64,000 nucleotides of DNA from Scatophagus argus (taxonomy: Eukaryota; Chordata; Actinopteri; Scatophagidae), in NCBI RefSeq assembly GCF_020382885.2, contig NC_058498.1, forward strand, positions 21,481,001 through 21,545,000, in the 5' to 3' direction. Below are positions 28,201-39,569 of this stretch, piece after piece (within the stretch, counting starts at the first letter, position 1; each line of letters starts with the position of its first letter). The notes below the pieces were generated by a model that saw only the letters and a program-made list of their open reading frames with translations, made no database searches and was not told the DNA's origin. Position numbers and translations under genes: made by a program.

Positions 28201-31200
28201 GTTTTATTTTTATCATATTTATTAACATCACTCTTTGCACCTGTTGCTTGCATACTGGGCCAGATTAACACACGGGCTGGCCCAGGCTGCAGTCTGGAAG
28301 GTGAGCACGTGAGTCACATGAATGGATGCAATTAAGAAGTGTCTCATATCTGATGATGCAGGCAGACCTGAACTATGGACCATAAATCTGTCTGCTCCTT
28401 CACAAATCTTCTCCATCAACAGCAGCACTCACAGGAAGCAGAACGGACTATGTCTGGAATAGTTTGGGTAATTAATTTAACTAAGGTATAATAGAGATCT
28501 TCACACTACAGCAATACAGACAAAGGATTCTTATGGTCACTGTTTTCTCCTCTCAATGAAGTAAAATCTGTTTGACAGACTTGTGAAAAGAGAACCTTTG
28601 CAACATTTTGATAGCTGTCAACAGTGTATTTTACCATCAGTCCTGTGGTTACTGCGGTTTTCAAATGGTTTCTGTTGATTTGATTTGTGCCTGACTGCCA
28701 GTGGGAGAAACTGATGGATAACATGTTACAACAAAGGGGAAAAACATCTGACGATTTCTTCATTGTGTGTTGTATTGATGTGTGAGTTTCAACGATTGAC
28801 TTTGATGATCAGAGAGGCTCCTTTCAGTAATTTTAAACATTTCCATGCACACAGTAATGTCACTGCAGCAAATAACAGGGACATTTAAGCAGCCAAAGTA
28901 AAAGCTGTAATTCTAAACCTGACAGGACAGAGGAAATAAAGTTCAATTTTCATCTGAAATAATTTTTTAGACGGCCCGGGTGGAGATCAGGATTTATCAG
29001 GAGGATGGCTGTTGTACTCCTTATAGTTTCACTGTATGAACCCGGACTGATCCTGTTGGCGTGTTGAGTGATTTAAATAATTAATAAAGTAAAGCTAGTG
29101 TGCCTTGGACCGTAAGGCAGTGCCTCTCTCAACGAGGAGACCCACTTACTGTTTCTGCTGCTGAGGCAACAGTGCAGGTAATGTCATTAATACTTTCCTT
29201 TGTAGTTTTATCCACCTGCTGTAAATCAGAATGACCATTTTTATGACCTGGCCTGCTGGATCCGCAGGGATAACCTTGATATACGCATCACTAGTCCCAA
29301 CCTTTCTTACCTGCTGCTCTCTCCGGTACTGTCCAAGCCACATCTCTAGGGGTCGGAGACGTTCCAGTTCAAGCTCCTGTGAGTGCAGGCTGCCCTGGGC
29401 CTTCTCCAGCTGGGTACACAGACACTGCACCTCTAAACAGCACTCCCTGTGTTCCTTCTCCTTTTTCAACCTTTCCCATTGTGCCTGGAAAACAAATGAC
29501 AGAAAATACATGTGAAGATTAACCTGTCTCTGCTTTGCTTCAGCATTAAACTGCCTCATTTGACACTGCTATGCTGTCATGATAAGGTTAGTAATCTGCT
29601 TTTACTTTCATGTGTGTGAGCTCATCAGACAGGCTACTATTCTTGGTCTCCAGTGCTGTCAGCTGTTTTTGATACTGGATGCGCTGCTGCTCCCACTCAG
29701 CAGAGAGCTGTTGATATTCCTGCAGACAGACAGAGGATGATAATCCTTCACATAACCAGTAGATGGCAGGAAAGGGCAATTTGTAAGTGACTGGAAACAT
29801 AATGCAGAGAAAAGGATGTAAAAGGAATTGCACTAATGTTGTTGTACCTCAATCTTTCCATTAAGTCGAGCCTCTGACAGGTCTGTCTCTTTAGTATTTG
29901 ATCCTCCACTGGCCTCCCTGAGATGTTTGCGCTGAAGCTTGTGATAACTTCTCTTCAATTTATCTAACTGCAGAGAAAAGTGTTTGTGAGAAAAGATTCT
30001 CACATTCATCTTGAAAACTGTGTGAAACGATTTTACAAAGTGTTCTTGAGCCTATGCAGAAATACGCTTGATACAGTCATGCATTTCACAAAGTGGTGAA
30101 CCTCACCCCATCCTTGCTTGTAAACTTTTGAGGACACTCCTATCATATCCAATCATGATACTTTGACTTGTTAACAGTGGACCTGTTTACCTGTGGGTTG
30201 TTTCAGATATGTTTTTGACCAGTAAACAGCTTTCACAGTGTTTGGTGTCCCTGTCCCAACTTGTCTGAAACAAGCTCCTGCCATCTAATTCAGAACAAGC
30301 ATTTATTTAATTAAATCGTTGAAGTTGATGAGGTTAATGAGGTAATCAACGTCAAATGGAATCTAATGTTCCTTAAGCCGTGAGATTGCCACAATAACAA
30401 CATTTTGAACTCTGATAATAACAGGATAAAACAGCAATACTCAATGCCTCCTTTGATTGCAGAGCAAAAAGAAAAAAATGTCCAAGGCACACAAAACAGG
30501 ATTATTTTTTCCTGCACAGAGCTAAAAGTCACTAAAGACATCTGTAAGACACTTAACATCAGTGCAGGCTTGGGTTGAACATTGGATTGATCTGTTCTAA
30601 CTGATGCAGCTATTTTACTGTTTTAAACTGGTGGTGAAGTGCCGATACTTTGACACTTTTGACAGCCGTATTAATTTGAGGAACATCTACAGTTGTTCAG
30701 CCTGCAAACATCTTTGCTTCACATTTTGCTAAGTTAAACTCTTTCATAAGGAGTAAAGTAAATTAAACTTTGATTGTACAAACGTGGAAACTACTAAATC
30801 ATGTGAGGCACTGAAAAGATTTTTAAAACACGAAACTTAAATTTACCTACTCAATTAAACAACTTACATTTTCTTACTCAATCAAATGAAAGAGCGTTCT
30901 ACCGATTCGTTTTTAACTGTGCGTGTGACTTGTGTCTCACCTCTTCTCTGACTTTTTGCAGCTGTTGCTCATACTTGGTAACTAACTCTTGTCGACCAGG
31001 CTGGACTCCTTGCAGCTGCTGGCGGAGCAATCCGATCTACAGATAAAGAAATGGTATTGTTGTATTGAGGGTAAAACATATCAACATAATAACACTTATT
31101 TAGTGACAGTTCTATGTTCCACGCGGAGAACATGTGGTCAAACTGTCATAATTGAGTTGCAAGGGTGAATGACTGCAAATGCCTCTCCATCTCTCTCTCT

Positions 31201-31654
31201 GGTGTTTCATACGATGCACCCTCACTCGTTTATCTGCGTTGACACGGTACCATAAAACTTTAAGAAGGATCTGCTACTTCACCTCCAGGTCCCTCTGCTC
31301 AATGAGCTTCCTGGAAGTCAACAGCTCCTCTTCCCCGCTTTTCAGCCTGAGCTCCAAGGCCTGCGTCTCAGCCTCCCACTCCGTCCTCTGATGATTGATC
31401 ATAATGTCAATCTGTCTCATCAGTTCCTGGAGCTCTGGCTCACATGATGACAGGACAGAGCTGTCAGACAGAAAACAAAATGTCACAACATAACGATGTT
31501 TGCAAGAGCCGTTAAAATGCCATATGATCTAGAGGATGAAATCGCCCGTAGGCTCTTATCATCACTGGTTGTCTGCTGCTGTTGTCACTGGCTTTAGCCA
31601 CAGTGTGAATTACCTTAAATCAGGATTCTGCAGAGATCCCAGAGAAGACTCCAT
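25228..31654 (-). CDS. cep63: centrosomal protein 63 (CEP63), complete, 697 aa
   Basis: Centrosomal coiled-coil protein that with CEP152 recruits the centriole-duplication machinery around the mother centriole. Fourteen coding exons on the minus strand: 31614-31654, 31283-31460, 30941-31036, 29848-29967, 29606-29719, 29311-29484, 27954-28099, 27648-27791, 27444-27537, 27132-27329, 26265-26348, 25922-26124, 25528-25840 and 25228-25416. All introns are GT/AG, all phases agree and the sum is 697 aa (human about 703). The N-terminal [13 protein letters not shown] and the C-terminal [19 protein letters not shown] are family signatures. Residues from about 20 to 530 are coiled coil; a Ser-rich linker lies around residues 570-625; the last 60 residues correspond to the CEP152-binding end. 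DEUP1, the paralogue, is disfavoured by this C-terminus and by the amotl2 neighbour. The last exon is read through to its first stop. Confidence 0.95.
26349..27131 (-). other. cep63: cep63 intron with a (TTCTA)n-tailed repeat end
   Basis: Intron of 0.78 kb. At 26759-26779 a TTCTA pentamer run follows a 'ctgccaataaaagttga' phrase, typical of the 3' end of a fish retroelement. Confidence 0.6.
26759..26779. repeat. (TTCTA)n pentamer repeat
   Basis: Four units at the probable 3' end of a retroelement. Confidence 0.85.
28100..29310 (-). other. cep63: cep63 intron (1.2 kb)
   Basis: Nothing recognisable beyond intronic AT-rich sequence. Confidence 0.75.
30225..30370 (+). repeat. dispersed fish repeat ('gtgtccctgtcccaactt' family)
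   Basis: The phrase gtccctgtcccaacttgtctgaaac followed by tgccatctaattcagaacaagca matches a common teleost repeat (consensus 'tgtcccaacttttttggaa'). Degenerate, in a cep63 intron. Confidence 0.45.
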
Positions 31655-32100
31655 CTGGTTGGAAGTGACAATGTCAATATTTGTCAAGTCTGGTAAATAA
31701 CTTACACCGTACGAGCTCTGTGGAAGCCCTAAACTCTGAATTGAACGTCCCAAGTTAACCACCCGGTAAGCTGACGAACCTCGCAACCTCTCTGACGGCG
31801 CTTACGTTAGCAACCAGCTCACTAACCAAACAGAGCTGCAACGGCGCCAAAGGTGCTGCGTGAATTGGGATTATAGCTCCGGCTAAATGAAGTGGACAGA
31901 TTATTAAAGTTTCTAACACAGTAAGCAAGACTTACTAGCTAACGTTGGCGAGTTTAGTGCGTCTAACTACTTCTGTTTACATCATTAACTGAACTTCACA
32001 GCCTGACATTCGATAACTTATTACAATAGATTTCCTGGTGTAAGGCGGTAACTCCACCTCCAACCTGTGACCTCAGCACGCTGTACGTCCACTGACCGCT
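31655..32100 (-). promoter_or_regulatory. cep63: cep63 5' UTR and promoter region
   Basis: The sequence upstream of the cep63 ATG has a CpG-richer patch at about 31770-31865. It carries no coding frame. No TATA box is evident. Transcription start not determined. Confidence 0.45.
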
Positions 32101-32134
32101 GAGTTAGATGAAGCTGTACATCCAGGTATGACAA

Positions 32135-32179
32135 CTAGTTAGTTAGTTAGTTAGTTAGATAGTCAGTTAGTTAGTTAGT
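32135..32179. repeat. (TTAG)n tetranucleotide repeat
   Basis: Imperfect run of GTTA/TTAG units with two interruptions, between cep63 and the tRNA genes. Confidence 0.9.
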
Positions 32180-32439
32180 ACGGTAGTTAACGTCAGTTAG
32201 CGCACCTACTGTAATAAAAGCAAATGAACATCAAGCTGAGCGTGTAACGAATAAGTTGTAAGATTCTGCTTAATTTCGATTGTTTGGAACCACTTTGGCA
32301 CTGGGACTCCAAGAATTAGGGAAACAATAAAGAGAACAGATGATCATTATACGGTAGAGAGCGGTATGATACTATCGCTTGTAATCGTAGTTTCAGTTGT
32401 ATTCATTAAGACGTTTTGTATCGCCCTTTTTGAACACGT

Positions 32440-32511
32440 GGCTCGTTGGTCTAGGGGTATGATTCTCGCTTCGGGTGCGAGAGGTCCCGGGTTCAAATCC
32501 CGGACGAGCCC
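32440..32511 (+). tRNA. tRNA-Pro (anticodon CGG)
   Basis: 72 nt with acceptor stem GGCTCGT/ACGAGCC, discriminator C, A box TGGTCTAGGGG, anticodon stem CTCGC/GCGAG with loop TTCGGGT (anticodon 32472-32474) and B box GGTTCAAATCC. No intron. A TTTT terminator follows within 10 bases. It decodes CCG. It looks intact and functional. Confidence 0.98.
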
Positions 32512-32514
32512 AAT

Positions 32515-32519
32515 CTTTT
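32515..32519 (+). terminator. Pol III T-run terminator of tRNA-Pro(CGG)
   Basis: CTTTTG just downstream of the mature 3' end. Confidence 0.8.
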
Positions 32520-32904
32520 GTTAAGTGATAACTGCTGATGTGGAGCAGCTTTTTCAGAAACGCTAGCTTTACACAAATTATACATTATAATTAGGTTAAA
32601 TGGATGAGATCATATCCCCACAGCAACGCCCTGATGCAGGACCAAATCAAGAGTCTCAGTTGTGTTGTTTTGAAAGAATATAACGTAACACTAGGGGCCC
32701 TGTCTCCATGTTGGGATGAGCTAGCAGGTAGCCACAGCCCCTGAGCGGGTGTGGCACCCCAAGAACGCAAAAATCCAGTGGTTGGCAGAGTCCCACTAAA
32801 AACCCTGTCGTTGAGTCATATATCGTAAACATGAATTGCAAAAGCAAATAAAGTGCGTACTGACTGGTGTGTATTAAAGGACCAAGATGGACTCGTTTCA
32901 CTGT

Positions 32905-32976
32905 GGCTCGTTGGTCTAGGGGTATGATTCTCGCTTTGGGTGCGAGAGGTCCCGGGTTCAAATCCCGGACGAGCCC
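32905..32976 (+). tRNA. tRNA-Pro (anticodon TGG)
   Basis: 72 nt, identical to the gene at 32440 except for one base, the first anticodon position (loop TTTGGGT). It decodes CCA. A/B boxes and cloverleaf are intact; TTTTT follows directly. The flanks are not similar to those of the first copy. Confidence 0.98.
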
Positions 32977-32977
32977 G

Positions 32978-32988
32978 TTTTTCTTTTT
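32978..32988 (+). terminator. Pol III T-run terminator of tRNA-Pro(TGG)
   Basis: GTTTTTCTTTTT immediately after the tRNA. Confidence 0.85.
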
Positions 32989-33299
32989 CTGTGGCCACAG
33001 CAGAATCTGAACTTTCTTCTCCACTTTAGTTTTAACACATTTACATTTATGATTAGGTAGCTCACGTTTTGGAGGGGAACAGCTAGCTAGGTTCGTTATG
33101 ACGCTTATACCTTTTATTCAACCTCCCACACCAGTGACTCCACCTGCTCTCCGTTAAACACCGAACAAAGAGCGTCTCCACCTCTCTGCTTCCCCAGCTG
33201 TTGGGCCGTGAGAATAGAAGCACGTTTCTGTCCCGCCCCCACAAATACACCAGACACTGCTAACAGGCGGCAGACGAGTTCTCCCTCTCCATTCACTGC

Positions 33300-33399
33300 T
33301 GTGTGTCTGTGCTGCACACTGCAAAGGGACAATATTGTCAGAGAGGTCTGAAGGAGCACTGTGTTTGTTCTGGGAATAACACTCTTACACAGGAGCCAG
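33300..33399 (+). other. possible non-coding first exon of the RING gene
   Basis: A donor-like CCAG|GTAAAC lies at 33399-33400, and an acceptor, CCTACAG|GATCC, lies at 33790-33791 just before the coding exon. The 107-codon minus-strand frame here shows no homology. Inferred from splice signals only; the upper boundary is arbitrary. Confidence 0.35.
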
Positions 33400-33871
33400 G
33401 TAAACTGTAAGTAGGCTTTACAGACATATTCTATCATTATTATTACAATTATTTAAAGTTGTTTTTCCCTTTAAATATACGTTTAGTAATGGATACTTGT
33501 TTTTGTTTTTCTTTATCAGCACAGTTTTGACAATATTCAAAATATACATGGGATTGTTATCCATTAGGCCAAAAGAACTATCTGAGAGATATGTGAAAAT
33601 TACGATAAGCGAGAGAAGTAATGATGTTTTTCAACATTTCAAACATTACTGCTGTGTTTAGAATTGTTATCTATCAGCACATCTCACAGAAAGAGACAAG
33701 CTGGGATCTTGGGACCTGCTGCAACTAACTAAAAACTAAAAGAAATTATCAGTTGCTAAACAGTGGATTGGTTTTCATTGAGACCTACAGGATCCAGATC
33801 ATCTCAAAAGACTAATTTTGATCCTTGTAGTGAACTCTTTACATTGTGTGGTCCACCAGTTCAGCTTGACC

Positions 33872-34925
33872 ATGGTTCTGTGTGAAGACGGAGAATGCAG
33901 CGTCTGCCTCTTGCCCTACACCCGGATGGACAGGATCCCCCGGGTGCTCCACTGCAGGCACACCTTCTGCGACCCGTGTCTGGAGACTATATCGCAGGCC
34001 AGGAGTGGGCTGATCACCGTGGGCTGCCCTCTGTGTCGTCGCGTGACCTGCATAGGACGCGGCCTGAGCCTGCAGGAGGCTCTGTGGGTCAACAGCAGGC
34101 TATGGGAGCAGATACCAGAAGTGGAAGCCGAGGAGGAGGAGGAGGAGGAGGAGGAGGAGGAGGAAGAGGGTCAACTGAAACAAGAAACTGAGCAGAAGAG
34201 GATGGAGACTAAACAACAAGTAGAATGGTGAGTGTAAACACACATTTACGTGGACAATCGTAGGTTCATTTCTTTGTTGCTTTTTGACATTTTTAGGCCT
34301 TATTATTTAAACATCAAGAAATACAAATCTTGGTGACCTTTGACCTCTTCTTGTTTCCCATCATTTTTAATTTTCTTTCAAGTACCTTCACTATTGAAAT
34401 GTTTACTGTATGATACTGCTGTTGTGAGGTGCTGTAAGGTTAGGTCCAAAATGTAAAATAAATAAAAAAAGAATACAAATAAAGAGCTGAAAATCTCTTT
34501 GAAATTAGAATTTGAAGAATTTGAATCTGCCTCCAAAAAATTCCAGTCATGCCTACCCCTTCACACATTGATGTTAATCAGTACGTTTGTCCACACAGCT
34601 TCTCATTAGCACCTCAGCTCTGCAGTGCCACAATTTGTTGTCAGAGTAAAATCCGGTCTAACACAGGAACTTTTACTTTCCAGTGTTTCCTCCAGGTCCG
34701 CCAGAACAAAGCTCAAACTGCCTGCGTTCCTCAGGAGGTTCAGTCTGACAAAGCAACACCAAGAGAGGATTGTAGCTGGCAGCAACGTGTAAGTTCTGAC
34801 TTTGTGGTGAAATGGCTACAACAAGACGGAGAACTTTGGTGAAAGTGTGGACTAATGTGTCTTTTTCTTGTTTTTGAAGGGAAATGAAGTCCTGGCGCAG
34901 GCTTTCAGCCGAAGAGACTGTTTGA
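33872..34925 (+). CDS. small RING-finger protein (putative E3 ubiquitin ligase), 164 aa
   Basis: Three coding exons: 33872-34227, 34696-34788 and 34880-34925, with donors TG|GTGAGT and GT|GTAAGT and acceptors CTCCAG and TTGAAG; phases agree and the frame ends at TGA. The start ATG at 33872 has a strong Kozak context (gaccATGg); an in-frame ATG at 33818 is possible but weaker. Residues 9-55 form a C3HC4 RING: C9, C12, C28, H30, C33, C36, C52 and C55, so E2 binding and ubiquitin ligation are expected from the fold. A (GAG)n-encoded poly-Glu tract follows from about residue 87, then a basic tail (KLKLPAFLRRFSLTK). No membrane segment, B-box or other domain is visible. I do not recognise the specific gene. 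It lies head-to-head with cep63, with the two tRNA genes between. Confidence 0.8.
34131..34169 (+). repeat. (GAG)n coding microsatellite (poly-Glu)
   Basis: Tandem GAG codons inside the RING protein encode about 14 consecutive Glu. The tract is prone to length polymorphism. Confidence 0.9.
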
Positions 34926-35280
34926 GAAGAAACGGATGAAAGACGGTGTGACAGGTCACAGCTCCTCTCAGGATTTGCGGATGGCAGACGCCGCTAGAAG
35001 ACTCAAAAAGTTGAGGTTGTTGGGACCGAGAATCCATTTGTGTTCCTGTCAAGGCATTGCTTTGTCCCCAGCCAAAGGTGCCCTGTCTCCCCATTATTTA
35101 TTCGAGACCTAATTCTCCCAGCTGGCGCTGTGGGATTTGGTTCAGCTGTCCCAGTGGGACTCACACCCAAAGACCCCCTCGTAACAGATGGTCTCCTGAG
35201 GACTTTTGCATATGGCCACTGCTGAACATTCAATACAATTTTTTTTTCATTATTTATGATAGCTAGTTACTGAAATATTT

Positions 35281-35286
35281 AATAAA
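35281..35286 (+). terminator. polyadenylation signal of the RING gene
   Basis: AATAAA about 355 bases after the stop codon, followed by a T-rich stretch. First good signal downstream of the gene. Confidence 0.6.
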
Positions 35287-35299
35287 ACTATTTTTGGAA

Positions 35300-36235
35300 G
35301 AATTTTTCTGCATCTTTATTTTTACACATTAATTAACGCTGATCATACTGTGCTGTCTGTGGGAGATGACTGTCATCTAAAAGAATCATGAGCTCAAAGA
35401 CAATCTTCCACTTCACTCTGTGCATCATTTATGACACATTAAGTATTCAAGTGACTGAAAATAAGTGAAACCAGTAGGAGATTTCTGAACAGCATAATGT
35501 GAATATTGCTTTTTGTGGGATCGACACGCAACAAAAACACGTCACAAAAGACTCATTCAACCATGAAAGCAGATTAGAAACTCCATTCAGTAAGCATCTG
35601 GCAAGTATTCCATGTTTGAAGATATTAGAAAACCGGATCATTATTTTATTCTTTGTGTTACCTTGTGGGCCCACATCAGTCCAAAACATACAGCACGTAC
35701 CATTCTCTGACATGAAAAGAGAAATAAATCTCAGTTCCAGGTCACTCTTAACTAATTCAGTGTTTGGCGTCTCAGTAAATGAGGTCATTGTTACATGCCT
35801 GTTTGGAGACATACTGGTTGAAGCAAGAAATCCGTTAGTTGTTATGCTGGTTTGGTAGCCAGCTAGTTGTGACAGGCTGTCTCAGCTGTCTGCCTGTGAA
35901 ATCCACTTGGTCATACTTTCAGTATCATGCATGTGTGCCCATGGTTAAGTGTTATTACTGACTGACTTCATCTCCTCCACGATGCCAAATGTGGAGCTGC
36001 TTCCAATTTCTAAATGAACTGGCATCGGCACTGTTGGCTGTCACAGCTGCAGTCTGGACTACAGCAGGAAGGCAGCAACCCTGCAGAGAACAAACAAACG
36101 GAACAGGATTGTGAAAATGGCAGAGTACCAGTTTCAGTTTCGCAACGTATTAACCGGCTCCCAGCGCAGTCTTGGTAGTGATGATCACTGGGATTAATGA
36201 GGAACAGAACAGGAAACAACTCGCAGCACAGTCTG
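35300..36235. other. intergenic, no gene recognised
   Basis: Overlapping 119-121 codon frames on both strands at 35447-35858 have no homology that I recognise and no initiation or splice context. Probably chance frames or decayed repeat. Confidence 0.55.
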
Positions 36236-36420
36236 GCTGTGGTGGAAGCAGTACTCAGATCATTTACTTCAGTAAAAGTAGCGGTACTACAATGTGAAAA
36301 TACTCAATTACAAATAACAGCCCTCCATTCAAGGGGTTATCAAAGTAAAAGCACAAAAGCATTATCAGTACAGCTAACTCAAAATTGCACTTGAGCACTT
36401 AGTTACCTTCAGCACTGCAG
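36236..36420. mobile_element. non-autonomous hAT-like element (MITE)
   Basis: About 185 bp with imperfect inverted ends: ctgtggtggaagcagtactc at the left, and cttagttaccttcagcactgcag at the right, which read inward resembles ctgcagtgctgaaggtaactaag. The body has the phrases ttcagtaaaagtagcggtac and atactcaattacaaat of the abundant fish 'gtggtggaaagtactcag' repeat. Confidence 0.6.
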
Positions 36421-37054
36421 GTTGATTAGTCAGAGGGACTAATGAGGCAGCTACATGACCAGATGACAACACAGAAGCAATGGGATGAATTCAAGTGGGG
36501 AGTCTGCAACAAAAACATGGCGCGAGGGAGTTTCCACATTATTGCCCATTGCACATTCCTATTAGAGTATGTGTTAGTGAGTGTGTTGAGTGCCTGGAAT
36601 AAACCCAAATACCTTATGTGCTAATGTATTTTTGCAAATATAGCAGCTCAGGGAGTAAATTAGGTCAGAGAAGGACAGAATTTTAATATAATGCCATTAG
36701 CACTAAAGCTGGATCACAGACTGGATAAAGCAGACATCTGTCCAGGGGTCCTGGGAATGGGGGGCCAGGGGGCCATCAACGGGCTCAATTTGGCGCAGTT
36801 GATTTGTAGTAATTCAATCAATTGCAAATGTGTTTGATAGGATTCACCACTAACACACAATTTGTTGTTAAAAAAAAGCCTTAAAATGAGAGCAGCCATG
36901 TTTTACTGAGTGCTCACAAGTGGCAACACAGTGGACAAGAGATATAAAGTCAGCAAGCTGACTCAGTTGCTCAGTGACTCAGCAGTATCTACGCCGCGTT
37001 AGCTAGCATTAGCAAACCCAAGAATGTACTCAATAGAACGTCAAGCACCAGAAA

Positions 37055-37286
37055 GTTAATTGGTTAAAAGAAAATGAGCTTTTTTGATTGTTTTAGTCAT
37101 TTTTCAAGATAAATGTCAAACATCTGCTGGTTCCAGCTTCCTAAATGTAAGGATTTAAGAAGCAGTAAATGAAGAGCATTTTTCACAATTTTTTGACATT
37201 TTGTGGACTAAACGATTAAGTGATTAATCATGAAAACAGCCAGCAGACTAATCAATAATGAAAATAATCATTAGCTGCAGCTCTAG
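37055..37286 (-). repeat. dispersed fish repeat ('gctgcaactaacgattattttcat' family)
   Basis: The end phrase ataatgaaaataatcattagctgcagctct and the body phrases tggactaaacgattaagtgatta and acatctgctggttccagcttcc are diagnostic of a widespread teleost repeat. Confidence 0.65.
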
Positions 37287-38142
37287 TATTGAATTAAGCA
37301 ACATTTTTGTTTTAATGCATAAGAATTTGACTTTTAATGTCTAAGATAAAGAATGAGGCTGTTCTTTTTTAAAGTTTCATAGCCTTCCTGATTTTTACCT
37401 GAGCTTTTTCATCCTGTAGGGTCTGCAAGCATCAAAGTCTAGTTTTACACCTTTAATATTTAAGTTGATGTTATACTTAATTGGAGCCAGTGCAGTCATC
37501 GATACAAACTGGGAATATTTGTTGTTTCAAAATAGAAACCATGCATGCCCCAACATGTACAAGCACTTAACACTGACACAATTATTGCTTCATTACTGGT
37601 GAATACACCAGCCCTTATTGTCTGATGTAGCACCACATTCCTATCAGGTGAGCATAACACCACCCGTGTTCTAAATGCATTCACTGTAATTGATTTTAAA
37701 ATGGATGCTAAAAAGCAAAACAGAAAGTGTATGTAGTCTTTTCTCCAAATGAGAGAGTGAAAATCAATGTTTAGGTACATTACATTAGGGTACATTTCAA
37801 CCTTTCATTACTTTAAAAAAATTATTTTAACTGTTTAACAGGTTAGCTAACTATTTAAACCATTTGACCATGACTTCAACCAACCAATTGACCCATTAAT
37901 TCATTAATTTTAATTGTTTCGACTGTTATTGCCTTCTGGTGATTATTTGAGTTAACCATTTAAACCATTTATTGAGATCTGTATGCAGTGTTTTTATATA
38001 TTTTTTGTACTGTCATTTTACCCTGTCTAGAACAGTACTTCCTGTGAGAGTAAAGTCAAAGGGAATGTTAGCAGACAGATACATCAGATACATACAGTGT
38101 AAGAAAGAACAGAATTCCACATGACTTTGGTAATAAGACATC
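37287..38142. other. intergenic between the converging RING gene and rab6b
   Basis: No coding homology. Several loose repeats of 'accatttgacc/aaccatttaaacc' at 37840-37965 look like a degenerate short tandem array. Confidence 0.5.
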
Positions 38143-38148
38143 TTTATT
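38143..38148 (-). terminator. rab6b: rab6b polyadenylation signal
   Basis: AATAAA on the minus strand (plus-strand TTTATT) about 2.2 kb after the rab6b stop codon. It defines a long 3' UTR; earlier weaker signals may also be used. Confidence 0.55.
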
Positions 38149-38234
38149 AATCATTTGGGGAGACATGCTAGATCTCTGTACAGTGTGAATGGAGAGCACT
38201 GATCAGGTCTGCTGCACAGAGCTGTGACAGAACA

Positions 38235-38249
38235 CCCCCCCCCCCCCCC
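38235..38249. repeat. poly(C) tract
   Basis: Fifteen consecutive C residues. Confidence 0.95.
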
Positions 38250-39533
38250 AGGAACATCCATGGCCTCCATCCTCAAATGCAGACCCCTGACATGCAAAGA
38301 CATTTGTTGCATTACTTGGTCCATTTCCAGGGAATGTTAACATGGGCCTAAGAAGGGAATAAATGCAAAGGATTATCTAGAGTAACTGATTAATCAGTCC
38401 TCTTTCAAAAATAAATACCCAATGAGTCATTTCTCAAAAAGTGCTCTCGTTACAAGGCTAATGAGAGCAGTACATTCCTGTTTTGAAATAATAAATAGGC
38501 AGCAACACAGAGGGTTGGTACAGTTTTTTTTTTGTTTTTTTTTTCAGATTTTAGCTTGAATGCAACCTGTCTTTCTCTTTCCCAAACCCATAAAAAGTGT
38601 GTTCCAGACAGAATCTCCTGTGATTTTTGATCCAACTCTTGCCTCTTAGTATTATTATTATCATCATTTGGCTCGTTATGTTGGTTAGAAAGCGTCACTA
38701 GTTTTCACAAGAGTGCTCCCCTTTTTGGACATGTGTGAACAATTCATAAATGTTTGAGTCTACTCTAAGACACAGTGCTCCAAATGTTCTGGAGGTTAAG
38801 ATTATTATTATTTTTTTTTTAACCATGTATCTAAGACTTACATTGTCACTCTAATTCTAAAACATGTTCTTAAAAAGTGCGGTAAGGTTTCACTTAAAGT
38901 CAAAAAGTAGTGTTCGCAACACTGGCCGACTTCACCACCAGTATGTCATGATACCCGGCTCTAAAATAAAAAACAAAACAAAAACAAAAAAAAAAAGAAC
39001 AAAATGTTCGAACAGCATTGCATAATGCAAACATCAGTAGTAAGTTCAAACACAAGCAGCAAAGAAAACCTCATCTCAGCGGGGACACGTCACGTGACAG
39101 TTTTTATGACAATCATGACTGTACATTAACAATGAAGCCTATCATAACTTCATAGTAACCTGAAAGGTCTACATGTGCAAATTAGTCTTTTGTCAGCAAT
39201 GAAACAATGCACTGATTTACAACGTTAAAGGTCTGTTTGATCACAGAACCTGCATGAAAGTCTACACATGACCACATGGGGAACTTTGTGTGTTTGTTCC
39301 CTCCGTGACACAAGTCAACGGCTTTGATTCTCCACTGCTCACCGACAGCATATGTGCAGGCTAGCATAATCACAACTACAAGATATCACACAGTGCAATG
39401 GGGGGGTCTATGACACACTGCAAACAAATGGTGACCTAAGTGGTGCCGTAATGTGGCGAGAATGACACGACCTGGCAGTGGCCCTCTACAGAACTGCATT
39501 CTAACGCTGCCTATACAGAAAGCACGCACTTAC

Positions 39534-39535
<2 letters not shown>

Positions 39536-39566
<31 letters not shown>
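39536..39566. repeat. (CA)n microsatellite
   Basis: About 15 uninterrupted units, within the probable rab6b 3' UTR. Confidence 0.95.

Positions 39567-39569
<3 letters not shown>

Noticed and set aside
31656-31705. possible 5' UTR intron of cep63 (donor GTAAGT at 31705, acceptor CAG just before the ATG)
   Set aside because: The intron would be only about 50 nt, below the usual vertebrate minimum; more likely contiguous 5' UTR.
32656-33024. minus-strand frames of 122 and 60 codons
   Set aside because: They run antisense through the tRNA-Pro(TGG) gene and are accidental.
33114-33437. 107-codon minus-strand frame between the tRNA genes and the RING gene
   Set aside because: No family resemblance, no splice-consistent extension; specifically checked against the expected ANAPC13 sequence and it does not match.
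35447-35858. overlapping 121- and 119-codon frames on opposite strands
   Set aside because: No homology, no start context, no splice sites; two antiparallel open frames over the same bases are expected by chance in stop-poor sequence.
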